Shown here: piece by piece, positions 1 through 7,015 of the stretch
Position numbering within the stretch: position 1 is the first letter of the stretch
Layout: every line of letters starts with the position of its first letter
DNA from: an uncultured Clostridia bacterium
Lineage (GTDB): Bacteria; Bacillota; Clostridia; Oscillospirales; Acutalibacteraceae
DNA length: 35,092 bases
Assembly (NCBI GenBank): GCA_937884975.1
Contig: CAKZZS010000045.1
Span: 1-35,092, forward strand
Reading direction: 5' to 3'
Notes under the pieces: model-generated
Databases searched by the model: none
What the model was told of the DNA's origin: nothing
The model's input: the letters and a program-made list of their open reading frames with translations, nothing else
Made by a program: the position numbers and the translations under genes

Positions 1-521
1 TAGAAATTGCAGTTGTCGCCCCCGTCGGAATCCCCGGTCTTGGTCACCTTGGCGTTCGTGATGGTCACGCTGTCGGAGGTGCTGATGAGCAGGGCGCTCT
101 CGTCTGCCGTGGTGCTGGCGTAGGTCTTGCCGCTCTGGCTGTCCGCCGAGGTGATCTCCGTGGCCGCGGTGTAGTCGATATCCGCACTGTTGCCGCCGGG
201 CGCCCCACCGGGAGCCCCGCCGGGTCCGCCGCCCTGTCCGTCAGGCGGGTCGCCGGGAGGAGTGCCATCCGGAGCGCCATTGCCATCCGGCGGATCGCCG
301 GGAGTTTCGCCGTCCGGCTTTTCCGGGGGCTGGCCGTCGGTTTGCTCCTCGGCCGCCGAAGAGCCGCTCTCGCTTTCGGCGACTTCGCTGCTCACGCTGC
401 TTGTAGTTTCGCTGTTACTGTTGTTCGATGTGGAATTGCCGCAGGCGGTCAGGCTGAGCAGTAAGACCACGGCCAGCGCCGCCGCAATGATCCTCTTTGA
501 ATGATTGATTTTGTGTTTCAT
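1..521 (-). CDS. Gly/Pro-rich lipoprotein, N-terminal part (cut by window edge)
   Basis: Reading leftwards from ATG at 521 gives a lipoprotein signal peptide ending in LSLTAC-G. A Ser/Glu-rich linker follows, then a low-complexity run of Pro, Gly and Asp (PPDG, PGGAPGG units). The last visible part (SADSQSGKTYAST, then ITNAKVTKTGDSDGGDN) looks like the start of a right-handed beta-helix. The layout matches clostridial surface lipoproteins annotated as carbohydrate-binding domain proteins of the Cthe_2159 type. The start is supported by GGAGGGATCAGC directly before the ATG. The coding part runs off the window at position 1, so the main domain is not visible. The lipoprotein call is firm; the family is inferred. 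Confidence 0.75.
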   Translation of the reverse strand, partial: MKHKINHSKRIIAAALAVVLLLSLTACGNSTSNNSNSETTSSVSSEVAESESGSSAAEEQTDGQPPEKPDGETPGDPPDGNGAPDGTPPGDPPDGQGGGPGGAPGGAPGGNSADIDYTAATEITSADSQSGKTYASTTADESALLISTSDSVTITNAKVTKTGDSDGGDNCNF

Positions 522-648
522 GCTGATCCCTCCAGTCAGGTTCTGGGGACAGTGTATCCCGGCAGGCTTAAAGCAAGCTGAAAGAAAGAGAAAAGCACCG
601 ATGCTGATCTCGACGCCCTGTTCTCCGGCTTAATCTGGACCTTCCTGT

Positions 649-882
649 TTGCCACCATGGTCTAACCCGGATGGCCGCTGGCGCAAATTCGACATTGACG
701 ATATCCTTGCGCGGGACAAGACCAGCCTCGATATCTTCTGGATCAAGGACAAGTCCCTGGCCGATCTGGACAGTCTTCCGTCACCCAGTGAACTGGCGGA
801 TGATATCATCGAAAACCTCCAGAGCGCCTTGGACAGCTTCAACGAGCTGATGACTCAACTCAAGACTACTGCTGCCAAGTAG
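649..882 (+). pseudogene. hsdM: C-terminal remnant of type I restriction methylase HsdM
   Basis: The open frame (NPDGRWRKFDIDDILARDKTSLDIFWIKD and onward) matches the C-terminal tail of type I restriction-modification methyltransferase subunits, where NPDGRWRKF and ARDKTSLDI are typical. The SAM-binding fold and NPPF motif are missing, so about 85 percent of the gene is gone. There is no ATG in frame; the open frame begins at a TTG without a ribosome-binding site. No HsdS or HsdR is visible downstream. The remnant probably marks the end of a deleted or displaced restriction locus in the GC-rich flank. Confidence 0.7.
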
Positions 883-1050
883 CTGGGTCGTTCTTTACAC
901 CCCCTGCTCCCGCCAAATAACCCCTAACAATACTAGACCGAAAAACTACCCATACCTTCCGGAAAGCGGTTTCCGCCCCCACAAAAAACAATCATAGACT
1001 TTCCCAACCTCTTGAGGTATTGTCTCTCGTTAAGAAAGGCGGTGCCGCAC
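883..1050. other. Short intergenic region without recognisable gene
   Basis: Between the HsdM remnant and the DUF6809-type gene I see no open frame of note. The only functional signal is GAAAGGCGG, just before the ATG at 1051. Confidence 0.5.
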
Positions 1051-1341
1051 ATGAAGATCCTGGAGGAATTCTGGAAGGGGAACCTGAATCCAAGTGAACG
1101 AAGGTTGAGAGCAGAGAGCAAAGCCGGGAAAGCCCTGCAACGGATCGTGACCTGCGAGGAGCAGCTGAAGCCACTGCTGTCAGAGGAGGCGTTGGCCTGG
1201 TTCAGAAAGTACGATGACAACCAGCAGGAACTGGTGGCAGCCGTAGAGGCAGAGGCCTTTGTCATCGGCTATAAGCTGGGGGCTCGAATGACCCAGGAAA
1301 CCCTGGAGGGAATGGACATCCCGGACATTGACGAGGCGTAG
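1051..1341 (+). CDS. DUF6809-like small protein
   Basis: This is a 96-residue protein beginning MKILEEFWKGNLNPSERR. The pattern of a short N-terminal segment with (G)N.xPSER, two central helices containing LLSEEALAWFRKYDDNQQEL, and a C-terminal FVIGYKLGARMTQE is that of the DUF6809 family, common in clostridial mobile elements and of unknown function. The ATG at 1051 is preferred to an upstream in-frame start at 1012 because GAAAGGCGG lies just before it and family members begin here. The protein is predicted to be helical and cytoplasmic, with no membrane segment. A hairpin follows 28 bp after the stop codon. Confidence 0.7.
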   Translation: MKILEEFWKGNLNPSERRLRAESKAGKALQRIVTCEEQLKPLLSEEALAWFRKYDDNQQELVAAVEAEAFVIGYKLGARMTQETLEGMDIPDIDEA

Positions 1342-1355
1342 AGGAGAGGGGAGAC

Positions 1356-1389
1356 CCAAAAAGAAAGATGCCCGGGAATCTCCCGGGCA
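1356..1389 (-). terminator. Intrinsic terminator, leftward reading
   Basis: A 9-bp GC-rich stem (TGCCCGGGA / TCCCGGGCA, loop of 3) is followed on the minus strand by CTTTCTTTTT. The plus-strand side lacks a T run, so it acts best on leftward transcription. Confidence 0.6.
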
Positions 1390-1537
1390 CCCAGAAAACC
1401 AACCGCGGCTGATGCTAATTTGATGCTGTACGCAACGGAAACAACGAAATGGATCCCCAAAATCGGTACGGTTTGGCACGACATTACCGGAAAAAACTTG
1501 CAAACCTCGGCACGACAGACCCCGCTCCGAGGACAGA
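1390..1537. other. Gene-free GC-rich segment with possible integrase-site repeats
   Basis: No supported gene. GGTACG (1465-1470) and GGCACG (1475-1480) are spaced 10 bp, and GGCACGAC recurs near 1509. This resembles the short direct repeats found at integrase arm sites elsewhere in the window, but the match is weak. Confidence 0.3.
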
Positions 1538-1571
1538 AAAATGGCTTGAAACCGCGGTTTCAAGCCATTTT
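1538..1571. terminator. Perfect 34-bp palindrome, bidirectional terminator
   Basis: The sequence is a perfect inverted repeat (arm AAAATGGCTTGAAACCG) with A and T runs at the two ends, so either transcript forms a stem followed by U residues. It lies between the GC-rich flank and the AT-rich islet and would isolate the leftward islet operon from the rightward genes before it. Confidence 0.65.
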
Positions 1572-1667
1572 CTAGGTGTCAAGCGGGTACGAAAAAGATG
1601 GATTTGTGGTTTTGATAGATGGATTCGAACCCTCGGAATCTCAAACAAGCTTGCTATACATGCTCAT

Positions 1668-3230
1668 TTATTCTTCAGCTATTATTTTTAAATCACAATA
1701 CTTCAATATTTCAGTAAGATTCTTCATTTCATCAATTGTGTCATGCCAATACTTTCGATTATGTGAATTTGTAAGAGTTGGATTAACACAAAGTGTGCGT
1801 GCACCAGATTTATATACATGGGCATCATTAAACGAATTACCAATAAACAAAATGTCTTTTGAAGGGATAGCTAATCTATCACTTAGATTTTTAATATATT
1901 CAGCTTTACCTTCAAAATCAAAATCTGTGCCTTCGATTCTGGTTAACTGTTCGTCCTCATTAAATATGAATCGATTTGCACTTATATCATTAAAAAACTT
2001 TGCATCATCGCCTAAAACTTTATCTATTATTTCTCTAACTGAACCTGAAACAATGTATAATTGCATACCGCTTTCATGAAGCTTTTTAAGTGTCTCATGC
2101 AAACCATCGATTTTGGCTATTCCGTCGGCAACAGAATTTAGAATACTTTTATTCATTCCTCGTGTAACAAAGTATTGCGCAGTTAAGTCGCACCATTCTT
2201 GGTGCGTAATCTCTTTCTTATCAAATCGTGAATGCAAGTCTTTACATATAGCCAGATCATATCCCAAGCTAAGCCATAGTCGCTGCCACGTCGTTTTTAA
2301 GGAATTCGGATCGGCCAAAGTTCCGTCAAAGTCAAATATAACAATTTTATATTTTGCTTTGGATGTAGTTGAAATCTTATTTCCAGTATTTAATCCTTTG
2401 CTAGACCTATAGTAGTCGTAGTACATTTCGAGTTCTTTATCTGATTTCTTTATACTAAGACCTCCCATACCAATTCCCAATGTATCTTCCAGTTTTTTTA
2501 AATCACTGTATGAACATTGAGGATATATTTTTACATTGTTTTGTGAATAAATCATTTTCTCATATTTGCGTATTTTGGCAACCGATATTCCCGTATTTTT
2601 GGAGAGTTCTTTGATAGTAATCTTTTTTACCGCAGTTCTATAATAGAATAATTTATATGAATTGATGTGAGTATTATTTACATCTGGTATGTATGTATTA
2701 GATTTAGCATACGAACGCTTAAATCTATCAAAGGCACGTTGAATATGTTTTCTAAATTCTTTTTCAATGCTATCCTCATTTTTAAGATCTCCACATACCC
2801 CTTGAGGATAATACAAATCTTTAAGTTCCTTAATACGTCTATATTGCTCAATCTCTTCTGCAGTTGCTTCGTGTAATTGTGTAGTCACTTTTTTAAAATA
2901 TAGCTTTATCTCTGGAAAGCCATATTGTTTCTTTACCTCTATTGCTTCATCAATCTCATGCTTTGTTCCAAGTCCAGCACGTTTAAAAAACATTCCAATC
3001 AATAAATCTGCATGAATGTAATCAAAGGTTTCATCAATTGATTTTTGACCATCTTCAAGTGTCAGTGATGGATCGGTATCTGTTTCCCATTTGTATAATT
3101 CTATACCATAAGGTGTTTCTTTATTTGCGGCATTGATTTCATCTACTATCGATGTAATTAATGCCCTTTCTGTTTCCATATCAGATGGCGAAGATAGCAA
3201 AATGCGCATCATTATTTTTTCATGTGCCAT
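1668..3230 (-). CDS. DUF4062 (TIR-like) - HTH - HAD phosphatase fusion protein
   Basis: This 520-residue protein has three parts. Residues 8-115 match DUF4062: MRILLSSPSDMETER, ELYKWETDTDP, a LLIGMFFKRAG strand and KHEIDEA. This domain belongs to the TIR-like fold group found in immune effectors. Residues 195-260 form a predicted helix-turn-helix (TIKELSKNTGISVAKIRKYEK). Residues 295-512 are a haloacid-dehalogenase phosphatase close to the SerB-like class, with all four motifs: D300-F-D302-G-T, VSGS around S395, K442, and GNSFND at 464-469. The ATG at 3230 is chosen because GGAGGAG precedes it; a TTG two codons upstream is too close to that site. The gene lies 180 bp after the SEC-C gene on the same strand. 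A TIR-like sensor or effector fused to an intact HAD hydrolase is unusual; the function is inferred to be immunity. Confidence 0.8.
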   Translation of the reverse strand: MAHEKIMMRILLSSPSDMETERALITSIVDEINAANKETPYGIELYKWETDTDPSLTLEDGQKSIDETFDYIHADLLIGMFFKRAGLGTKHEIDEAIEVKKQYGFPEIKLYFKKVTTQLHEATAEEIEQYRRIKELKDLYYPQGVCGDLKNEDSIEKEFRKHIQRAFDRFKRSYAKSNTYIPDVNNTHINSYKLFYYRTAVKKITIKELSKNTGISVAKIRKYEKMIYSQNNVKIYPQCSYSDLKKLEDTLGIGMGGLSIKKSDKELEMYYDYYRSSKGLNTGNKISTTSKAKYKIVIFDFDGTLADPNSLKTTWQRLWLSLGYDLAICKDLHSRFDKKEITHQEWCDLTAQYFVTRGMNKSILNSVADGIAKIDGLHETLKKLHESGMQLYIVSGSVREIIDKVLGDDAKFFNDISANRFIFNEDEQLTRIEGTDFDFEGKAEYIKNLSDRLAIPSKDILFIGNSFNDAHVYKSGARTLCVNPTLTNSHNRKYWHDTIDEMKNLTEILKYCDLKIIAEE

Positions 3231-3411
3231 ACCCAATTCTCCTCCTATATTATGTATCTAATGGTGAAATCTATGCCTAAACATCAAAAAAATTATTATA
3301 GAGCCAAGTATTCTCCAGCTACCATAGACACCTTTTATCCAACTGTCATTTTGCTATAAAGGGATCTGTTGAAAGCTAGCTAAAAATATACGCCAATAGC
3401 ATATAACGCAC
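3231..3411. other. Intergenic leader between SEC-C gene and DUF4062 gene
   Basis: This 181-bp AT-rich gap holds a TATAAT-like -10 (minus strand, around 3295-3300) without a convincing -35, and the GGAGGAG site of the DUF4062 gene. I see no strong terminator, so read-through from the upstream genes is plausible. Confidence 0.35.
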
Positions 3412-4665
3412 TTATGTTTTTTGAAATAAATCAATCTCACCGCGTTTTGAATAATCCATTTTCTCGTTCTTTGCAGCATTTCGAAGAGCCATGCCGATGG
3501 AATGGCTCAAGTTGAACTGATCTGTTCCAATCAAATTTGCCATATGTACTAAACCAAATTGACCTTTTTCACTATGGTTATCCCATAGCTTTTCACTGAT
3601 TACAAGATTCTCCGAAAACAGGGGTAGTAAAAAATTGAAATAGAATAAGACTTTCGAAATATCTGACTCTTGAATTTGATCAAAAAAGTCATGATAGATT
3701 ATTTCCTCAGAAGATAAGCAACTGAGCAAAATATACGACTGGTTAGATTCAGGCAAAACTGTTATAGCCAATCTGTGCATTTTTCTACATTCGTCGATAG
3801 TTTCAATTCTTTCACCATTTAAATCAAAATCAGGAGCAATATAAGCATAATTTGCAAAACCAATTTGATATGGTATTTTAACCACACACGTCTCAATACC
3901 GTTATGTGTTCCCGACATTATTTCTGAATCGAAATGATTCTTCACGGGTTCAAATTCTTCCATTCGGATGCATTGAATACGGTACTCTTTTACCATCTCG
4001 GGGATCAAAGATACTTGAGGCCTTTCTGCAAAAGTCTCTTTGAGTATGCTCATTAGCTGAAGCTGTTTCGCATATTCAAAAACAAAGGCTTTATAGGCAT
4101 ATACAAACCTCATTTCTTCATTGTCGGGATCAAAATCGGGTGCGCCAGCCTCTATTGGTTTGAACAGTTCTGTATCGTGTAAGTCGCAAAAACAACTTTG
4201 TGTTGTTGCCTTGTTCCCGCTCACTTTGCTGAATGGAACAATAACAACGGGGTTCAGCGGATCATCGTTAACAATAATAGGCTGTTTGGTATGATCCTGC
4301 ATCATTACATGATTATCACTGCTGGCAAGCAATGATATTATCTTATGATTTTGTAAAGCGTGGGCCTCTTTTATGTCACCTTGGCAGCGTGTTTGATCTG
4401 GATGGAGGCATAATCTTCTCTTTCTTAAACTTTTTCTCATCCGCTCCATTAAAAGAACTTCGGTTGGCTTTGGCGAGTTGGTTGGGCCAGAATCTGGTTT
4501 ATTCTTGCAACAATTCGAGAACATTTTGCCTGATCCACATGGACACAATTCATCGTCATGAATAAAGAGTTGATCTTTCGGCAGTTCCAACTGTTTCATA
4601 GAATTATATATTATTTTTGCATCCCTATTGAATAGTGACATGATTTTAAACAATCCTTTTTTCAT
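3412..4665 (-). CDS. SEC-C zinc-binding protein with second Cys/His cluster
   Basis: A 417-residue soluble protein. Residues 41-53 read CPCGSGKMFSNCC, the SEC-C metal-binding motif (C-x-C-x8-C-C) known from the SecA tail and many accessory proteins. A second possible metal site follows: C86-x-H88, C94, H102 in IKEAHALQNHKI, then C158-F-C160-x2-H163 in SCFCDLHD. Its spacing suggests a treble-clef or HNH-like centre. The remaining 250 residues show no motif I recognise. It starts 14 bp after the KilA-N stop codon, so the two are probably co-transcribed. A nuclease or nucleic-acid-binding role is plausible from the Cys/His pattern but is inference; the SEC-C motif is certain. Confidence 0.75.
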   Translation of the reverse strand: MKKGLFKIMSLFNRDAKIIYNSMKQLELPKDQLFIHDDELCPCGSGKMFSNCCKNKPDSGPTNSPKPTEVLLMERMRKSLRKRRLCLHPDQTRCQGDIKEAHALQNHKIISLLASSDNHVMMQDHTKQPIIVNDDPLNPVVIVPFSKVSGNKATTQSCFCDLHDTELFKPIEAGAPDFDPDNEEMRFVYAYKAFVFEYAKQLQLMSILKETFAERPQVSLIPEMVKEYRIQCIRMEEFEPVKNHFDSEIMSGTHNGIETCVVKIPYQIGFANYAYIAPDFDLNGERIETIDECRKMHRLAITVLPESNQSYILLSCLSSEEIIYHDFFDQIQESDISKVLFYFNFLLPLFSENLVISEKLWDNHSEKGQFGLVHMANLIGTDQFNLSHSIGMALRNAAKNEKMDYSKRGEIDLFQKT

Positions 4666-4678
4666 TTTCCTCTTACCC

Positions 4679-5284
4679 CTAAATCACAGAATCGTCTTCT
4701 GGCTCTATTCTTGAGCTTATGAAATATTTTAACACTTCGTACCTGAACTCTGCATCGTTCCACATTTCAAAATCACACGCAATAAAGGGGTGTGCCATTG
4801 TTCCACCTCCCTTGCCTTGCTTTGAGGTGATGCCAACTGCATTTGTCAGATCAATCCACTTCTTTGGCGTCAAAGTAAACTGCGGTGTTTTGGCATCAAC
4901 CACAAGCTTTTGAAATGCATCTTCATTGAATTGCGGGTTATTGTTCCGTTCCCATGCCGCCAGGAACTCCACTGTATTGCGACTTCGCAGCCAGCTTTGA
5001 ATTAAGTAGCTTGGATTTTCGGCATCAAACCTGCGTGCGATTTCAGTCAAGGAAAGATAATCATCGGATGGATGCAGATATTTGGCTACCGTTTCTTCGA
5101 GGTAGGCGTTCATCTTTGGCTCATAGATCGGCGCCTCGTCCTTTAAGATCGACTCAAAGATCACATCCAAGTATCGCTTCCAATCCGCTGCTCTGATGGG
5201 AGACAGCTTATTCACACGCACCAAAAACTTCTCTCTGGTCAGGGCGTATGCCCATTCCAGTTCTTCTTTGGTTGCTCTTGGCAT
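4679..5284 (-). CDS. KilA-N domain DNA-binding protein
   Basis: This 201-residue protein carries a KilA-N domain at about residues 75-190: DDYLSLTEIARRF, YLIQSWLRSRNTVEFLAAWE, NPQFN, then FTLTPKKWIDLTNAVGI, GGGTMAHPFIACDFEMW and FRYEVLKYFI. KilA-N is a DNA-binding domain of phage and large DNA virus proteins that also occurs in bacterial defence and mobile loci. Residues 1-70 are helical and not recognised. The reading frame overlaps the end of the recombinase-domain frame by 77 bp in another phase, an unusually long overlap that may reflect an old fusion of two pieces or translational coupling. A regulatory or phage-sensing role is inferred. Confidence 0.8.
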   Translation of the reverse strand: MPRATKEELEWAYALTREKFLVRVNKLSPIRAADWKRYLDVIFESILKDEAPIYEPKMNAYLEETVAKYLHPSDDYLSLTEIARRFDAENPSYLIQSWLRSRNTVEFLAAWERNNNPQFNEDAFQKLVVDAKTPQFTLTPKKWIDLTNAVGITSKQGKGGGTMAHPFIACDFEMWNDAEFRYEVLKYFISSRIEPEDDSVI

Positions 5285-5633
5285 GCATTTTCACCACTTT
5301 CGATTGATTGGGGTTCCGGCAGTTTTCACCTTTCAAAAAGTACACGTCACAATATTCTTCAAACTTGATGATGCCCTTTGTGTACTTTCCGTTGTTTAGG
5401 AGCTTATTCAGTACATCTCTGCTCCATTGTGCTTTCCCAGAGGGAGAAGGAATCCCTTGGGTGAACAAATAGCCCTGAATATCCTCCAAACTATTTCCAA
5501 CTCTGTAGAGCCTAAAAACAGTTCTGACAACTTCCGCTTCCTCCGGCACAATTTCAACAAGCCCCTGCTTGTCCCTTCTGTAACCGTAGCAGATCCTTCC
5601 GAAAAGTCTCGATTCGACTAATGACAATTTCAT
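5208..5633 (-). CDS. Stand-alone recombinase domain, no catalytic resolvase domain
   Basis: Residues 10-105 of this 141-residue product match the Recombinase domain (PF07508 type) of large serine recombinases: FGRICYGYRRDKQGLVEIVPEEAEVV, GNSLEDIQGYLFTQGIPSPSGKAQWSRDVLNKLLNNGKYTKG. The N-terminal resolvase domain with the catalytic Ser and the zinc-ribbon/coiled-coil end are absent, so it cannot recombine DNA alone. It is not simply a dead scrap: it has its own ATG, an AGAAAGGAACC ribosome-binding site and a good promoter (5653-5681). It may have been kept as a DNA-binding protein leading the islet operon. The alternative is a truncated remnant that happens to sit behind the promoter. Confidence 0.65.
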   Translation of the reverse strand: MKLSLVESRLFGRICYGYRRDKQGLVEIVPEEAEVVRTVFRLYRVGNSLEDIQGYLFTQGIPSPSGKAQWSRDVLNKLLNNGKYTKGIIKFEEYCDVYFLKGENCRNPNQSKVVKMHAKSNQRRTGMGIRPDQREVFGACE

Positions 5634-5652
5634 AATTCTGGTTCCTTTCTAA

Positions 5653-5681
5653 ATTATACTGATTTCGACTTGCGTTTTCAA
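5653..5681 (-). promoter_or_regulatory. Promoter of the islet operon
   Basis: On the minus strand TTGAAA (5681-5676), a 17-nt spacer and TATAAT (5658-5653) lie just before the ribosome-binding site of the recombinase-domain gene. This suggests constitutive or simply regulated transcription of the four-gene unit. Confidence 0.7.
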
Positions 5682-5693
5682 TATAAAACACAA

Positions 5694-5736
5694 ATATTAG
5701 TGGAATTAGTGCAAATTCAAAACCTTTATATTAGTG
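5694..5736. repeat. Three ATTAGTG repeats upstream of the islet promoter
   Basis: ATATTAGTG occurs at 5694-5702 and 5728-5736, and AATTAGTG at 5704-5711, all in one orientation. They lie 13 to 55 bp upstream of the -35 box. They are candidate sites for a regulator such as the KilA-N or recombinase-domain protein; this is inference. Confidence 0.4.
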
Positions 5737-5844
5737 CTTTATATCATCGACTGATTGTTTAGGGCTTGTTTTTGATATGAAAATGGAGTGGATTTCCTCG
5801 ATAATCCGCCCCAAAATAACATTTATTCAGTTATTTGTGGGATA

Positions 5845-5886
5845 AAAAGAGACAAACAGGCTTGTTTCAGCTTGTTTGTCTCTTTT
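5845..5886. terminator. tRNA-linked bidirectional terminator
   Basis: A 14-bp stem (AAAAGAGACAAACA / TGTTTGTCTCTTTT) lies directly 3' of the tRNA-Trp fragment on the minus strand. It is probably the native terminator of the original tRNA gene. Confidence 0.65.
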
Positions 5887-5931
5887 GGCAGGGGCAGAAG
5901 GACTCGAACCCTCGGCACGCGGTTTTGGAGG
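5886..5931 (-). pseudogene. 3' fragment of tRNA-Trp (anticodon loop to CCA)
   Basis: On the minus strand the sequence runs from an anticodon loop CTCCAAA, through a 3' anticodon stem ACCGC and a T arm GAGGG-TTCGAGT-CCTTC, to acceptor strand TGCCCCT, G and CCA. The loop with CCA and the AGGGGCA-type acceptor fit bacterial tRNA-Trp. The D arm and 5' acceptor strand are absent; unrelated DNA precedes the loop. Such 3' halves are the usual trace of an integrase using a tRNA gene. An intact tRNA-Trp is not in this window. Confidence 0.6.
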
Positions 5932-5935
5932 GGAT

Positions 5936-6285
5936 GTGGAAAATGCTTGCAATGCCCGAAAATACTAGATTTCTTGAACTTCTTGGGTGGGATTTTCAGA
6001 GCATCAAAACGCCCGGAATCCCCAGTTTAGAGCCATTCTTGAAAACAGAGAGAAAAATGGACTGCGTGCCGAGGCTTACGAACAGACACGCACCCGAAGC
6101 AGCCGTGATGCTATTTCGATGCTTCCGCTGAAATTTTCACCAAAAGCAGCACCCATTTCGTGGGGGAGCAGCACCCGCAAAATATAGTACAAACAATACC
6201 AGATGAACAAGTAAAAATCCTCGCCGGGTAGAGTGCTCGATTGGGAATCTGAACTTGTCCAAATCCAGGGAATGTAGGTAAAGTG
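5936..6285. other. Gene-free stretch right of the tRNA-Trp fragment
   Basis: I see no supported gene in these 350 bp. Short open frames here derive from reading through the tRNA fragment. GCAGCACCC is repeated near 6146 and 6169. No terminator or promoter is clear. Confidence 0.4.
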
Positions 6286-6660
6286 TCAGAGCATGGATTG
6301 CTCCGTCAATCCCAAGTCCAACTCCCTGTCACAGTATGCCTGCAATTCGGGAATGTCGTTCAAGACTGTATCCCAAATCCTTTGAAGGTCCATGGAGCCA
6401 TAGTCATGGGCAAACAAATTCCGCATTGCCTTGATGGCGCGCCAGTTCATCGTTGCTTTACTCTCGGCTACATAGTCGCCCGACAGTTTTCCGGCCAACT
6501 CCCCGATTTGCAGAAGATTCATGCTCACGGAGTCTCTGTAATCAGCATCTTGCAGAAAAATCTCAAAATCGGCGCCGAATCTGGCAACGGTGTGCCGGAT
6601 CTTCTCACAGTATTTTTCGATATGAGTAAGGATCTGCCGATCCCTTTCAAGCAGCGGCAT
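6286..6660 (-). CDS. hepT: HepT-like HEPN ribonuclease toxin
   Basis: A 124-residue all-helical protein of the DUF86/HepT family. The catalytic Rx4HxY motif of HEPN RNases is present as RNLFAHDY, following NWRAIKAMR, the usual context. HEPN toxins cleave RNA and are silenced by a partner nucleotidyltransferase that AMPylates a Tyr near this motif. The ATG at 6660 overlaps the stop of the upstream mntA-like gene by 14 bp, so the two are translated together. The antitoxin is first in the operon, as in described MntA/HepT pairs. Such pairs stabilise mobile elements and can act against phage. Length is normal and no key residue is missing. Confidence 0.88.
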   Translation of the reverse strand: MPLLERDRQILTHIEKYCEKIRHTVARFGADFEIFLQDADYRDSVSMNLLQIGELAGKLSGDYVAESKATMNWRAIKAMRNLFAHDYGSMDLQRIWDTVLNDIPELQAYCDRELDLGLTEQSML

Positions 6661-6964
6661 ACAGTAGTACCTGATCCTTTCTCATGTTTTCAAGAAAACG
6701 GGAATCGGGATTATATTGCAAGGCCCCGGTGGTGACCAGGTCCAATTCTTTCTCCAGAGCGTCCTTGAGGTCAGCGTAAAGCCCGCCCAAGGCGAAAAGG
6801 CCCTTGATGGAACCGGCATCAATACACAGATCAATGTCGCTGGATTCGGTGGCCTCCCCACGAGCATAAGAGCCGAAAAGGTAAACACGGTCAACACCGT
6901 ATTGAATAGCAATCGGAGTGATGATATCTCGTATTTCCTTGATGGAATAAATCCTTTCAGTCAC
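6647..6964 (-). CDS. mntA: MntA-like nucleotidyltransferase antitoxin
   Basis: The 105-residue product is a minimal nucleotidyltransferase. The signature G-S-x10-D-x-D is intact in YLFGSYARGEATESSDIDL, which binds nucleotide and metal. Known MntA proteins AMPylate the HepT toxin and neutralise it. The start is a GTG at 6964, chosen because GGAGGAGG lies 8 nt before it; the open frame extends further upstream but without a comparable site. A TTGAAT-17-TATACT promoter lies directly before. The gene overlaps hepT by 14 bp. It lies near the left end of the small integrase element, typical for an addiction module. Confidence 0.87.
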   Translation of the reverse strand: MTERIYSIKEIRDIITPIAIQYGVDRVYLFGSYARGEATESSDIDLCIDAGSIKGLFALGGLYADLKDALEKELDLVTTGALQYNPDSRFLENMRKDQVLLYAAA

Positions 6965-6986
6965 CGGAAACACCTCCTCCGAAAGT

Positions 6987-7015
6987 AGTATACCACAAGG
7001 TGTAGAACTATTCAA
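6987..7015 (-). promoter_or_regulatory. Promoter of mntA-hepT
   Basis: Minus strand: TTGAAT (7015-7010), 17-nt spacer, TATACT (6992-6987), followed 7 bp later by the GGAGGAGG site of mntA. Confidence 0.7.

Larger units (their letters stand above)
1621..5915. mobile_element. AT-rich candidate defence islet between tRNA T-arm-like repeats
   Basis: The sequence between 1640 and 5880 is visibly AT-rich and lies inside GC-rich DNA. At its borders are GGATTCGAACCCTCGG (1621-1636) and GGACTCGAACCCTCGG (5900-5915), in direct orientation with 15 of 16 bases equal. The right one lies within a 3' tRNA-Trp fragment. The islet encodes four leftward genes but no complete recombinase, so it would have to move in trans. 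T-arm sequences are shared by many tRNAs, so the repeat alone does not prove an att pair. The composition jump at both ends is the stronger argument. Confidence 0.35.

Noticed and set aside
190..504. Plus-strand Pro/Gly-rich open frame
   Set aside because: It is the shadow of the repetitive lipoprotein on the minus strand, which has signal peptide, lipobox and ribosome-binding site.
1611..1640. A tRNA gene on the minus strand around GGTTCGAATCC
   Set aside because: The T stem would have a mismatch, the presumed acceptor strand does not fit any partner, and no anticodon or D arm is seen. Kept only as a T-arm-like repeat.
5788..6131. Small proteins with DSNPRH or RRTRTLG motifs
   Set aside because: These are classical false frames read through tRNA T-arm DNA.
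6225..6262. tRNA-like stretch GGTAGAGTGCTCGATTGGGAATC
   Set aside because: It has a D-arm-like start and an anticodon-like loop but the stems do not pair and there is no T arm.
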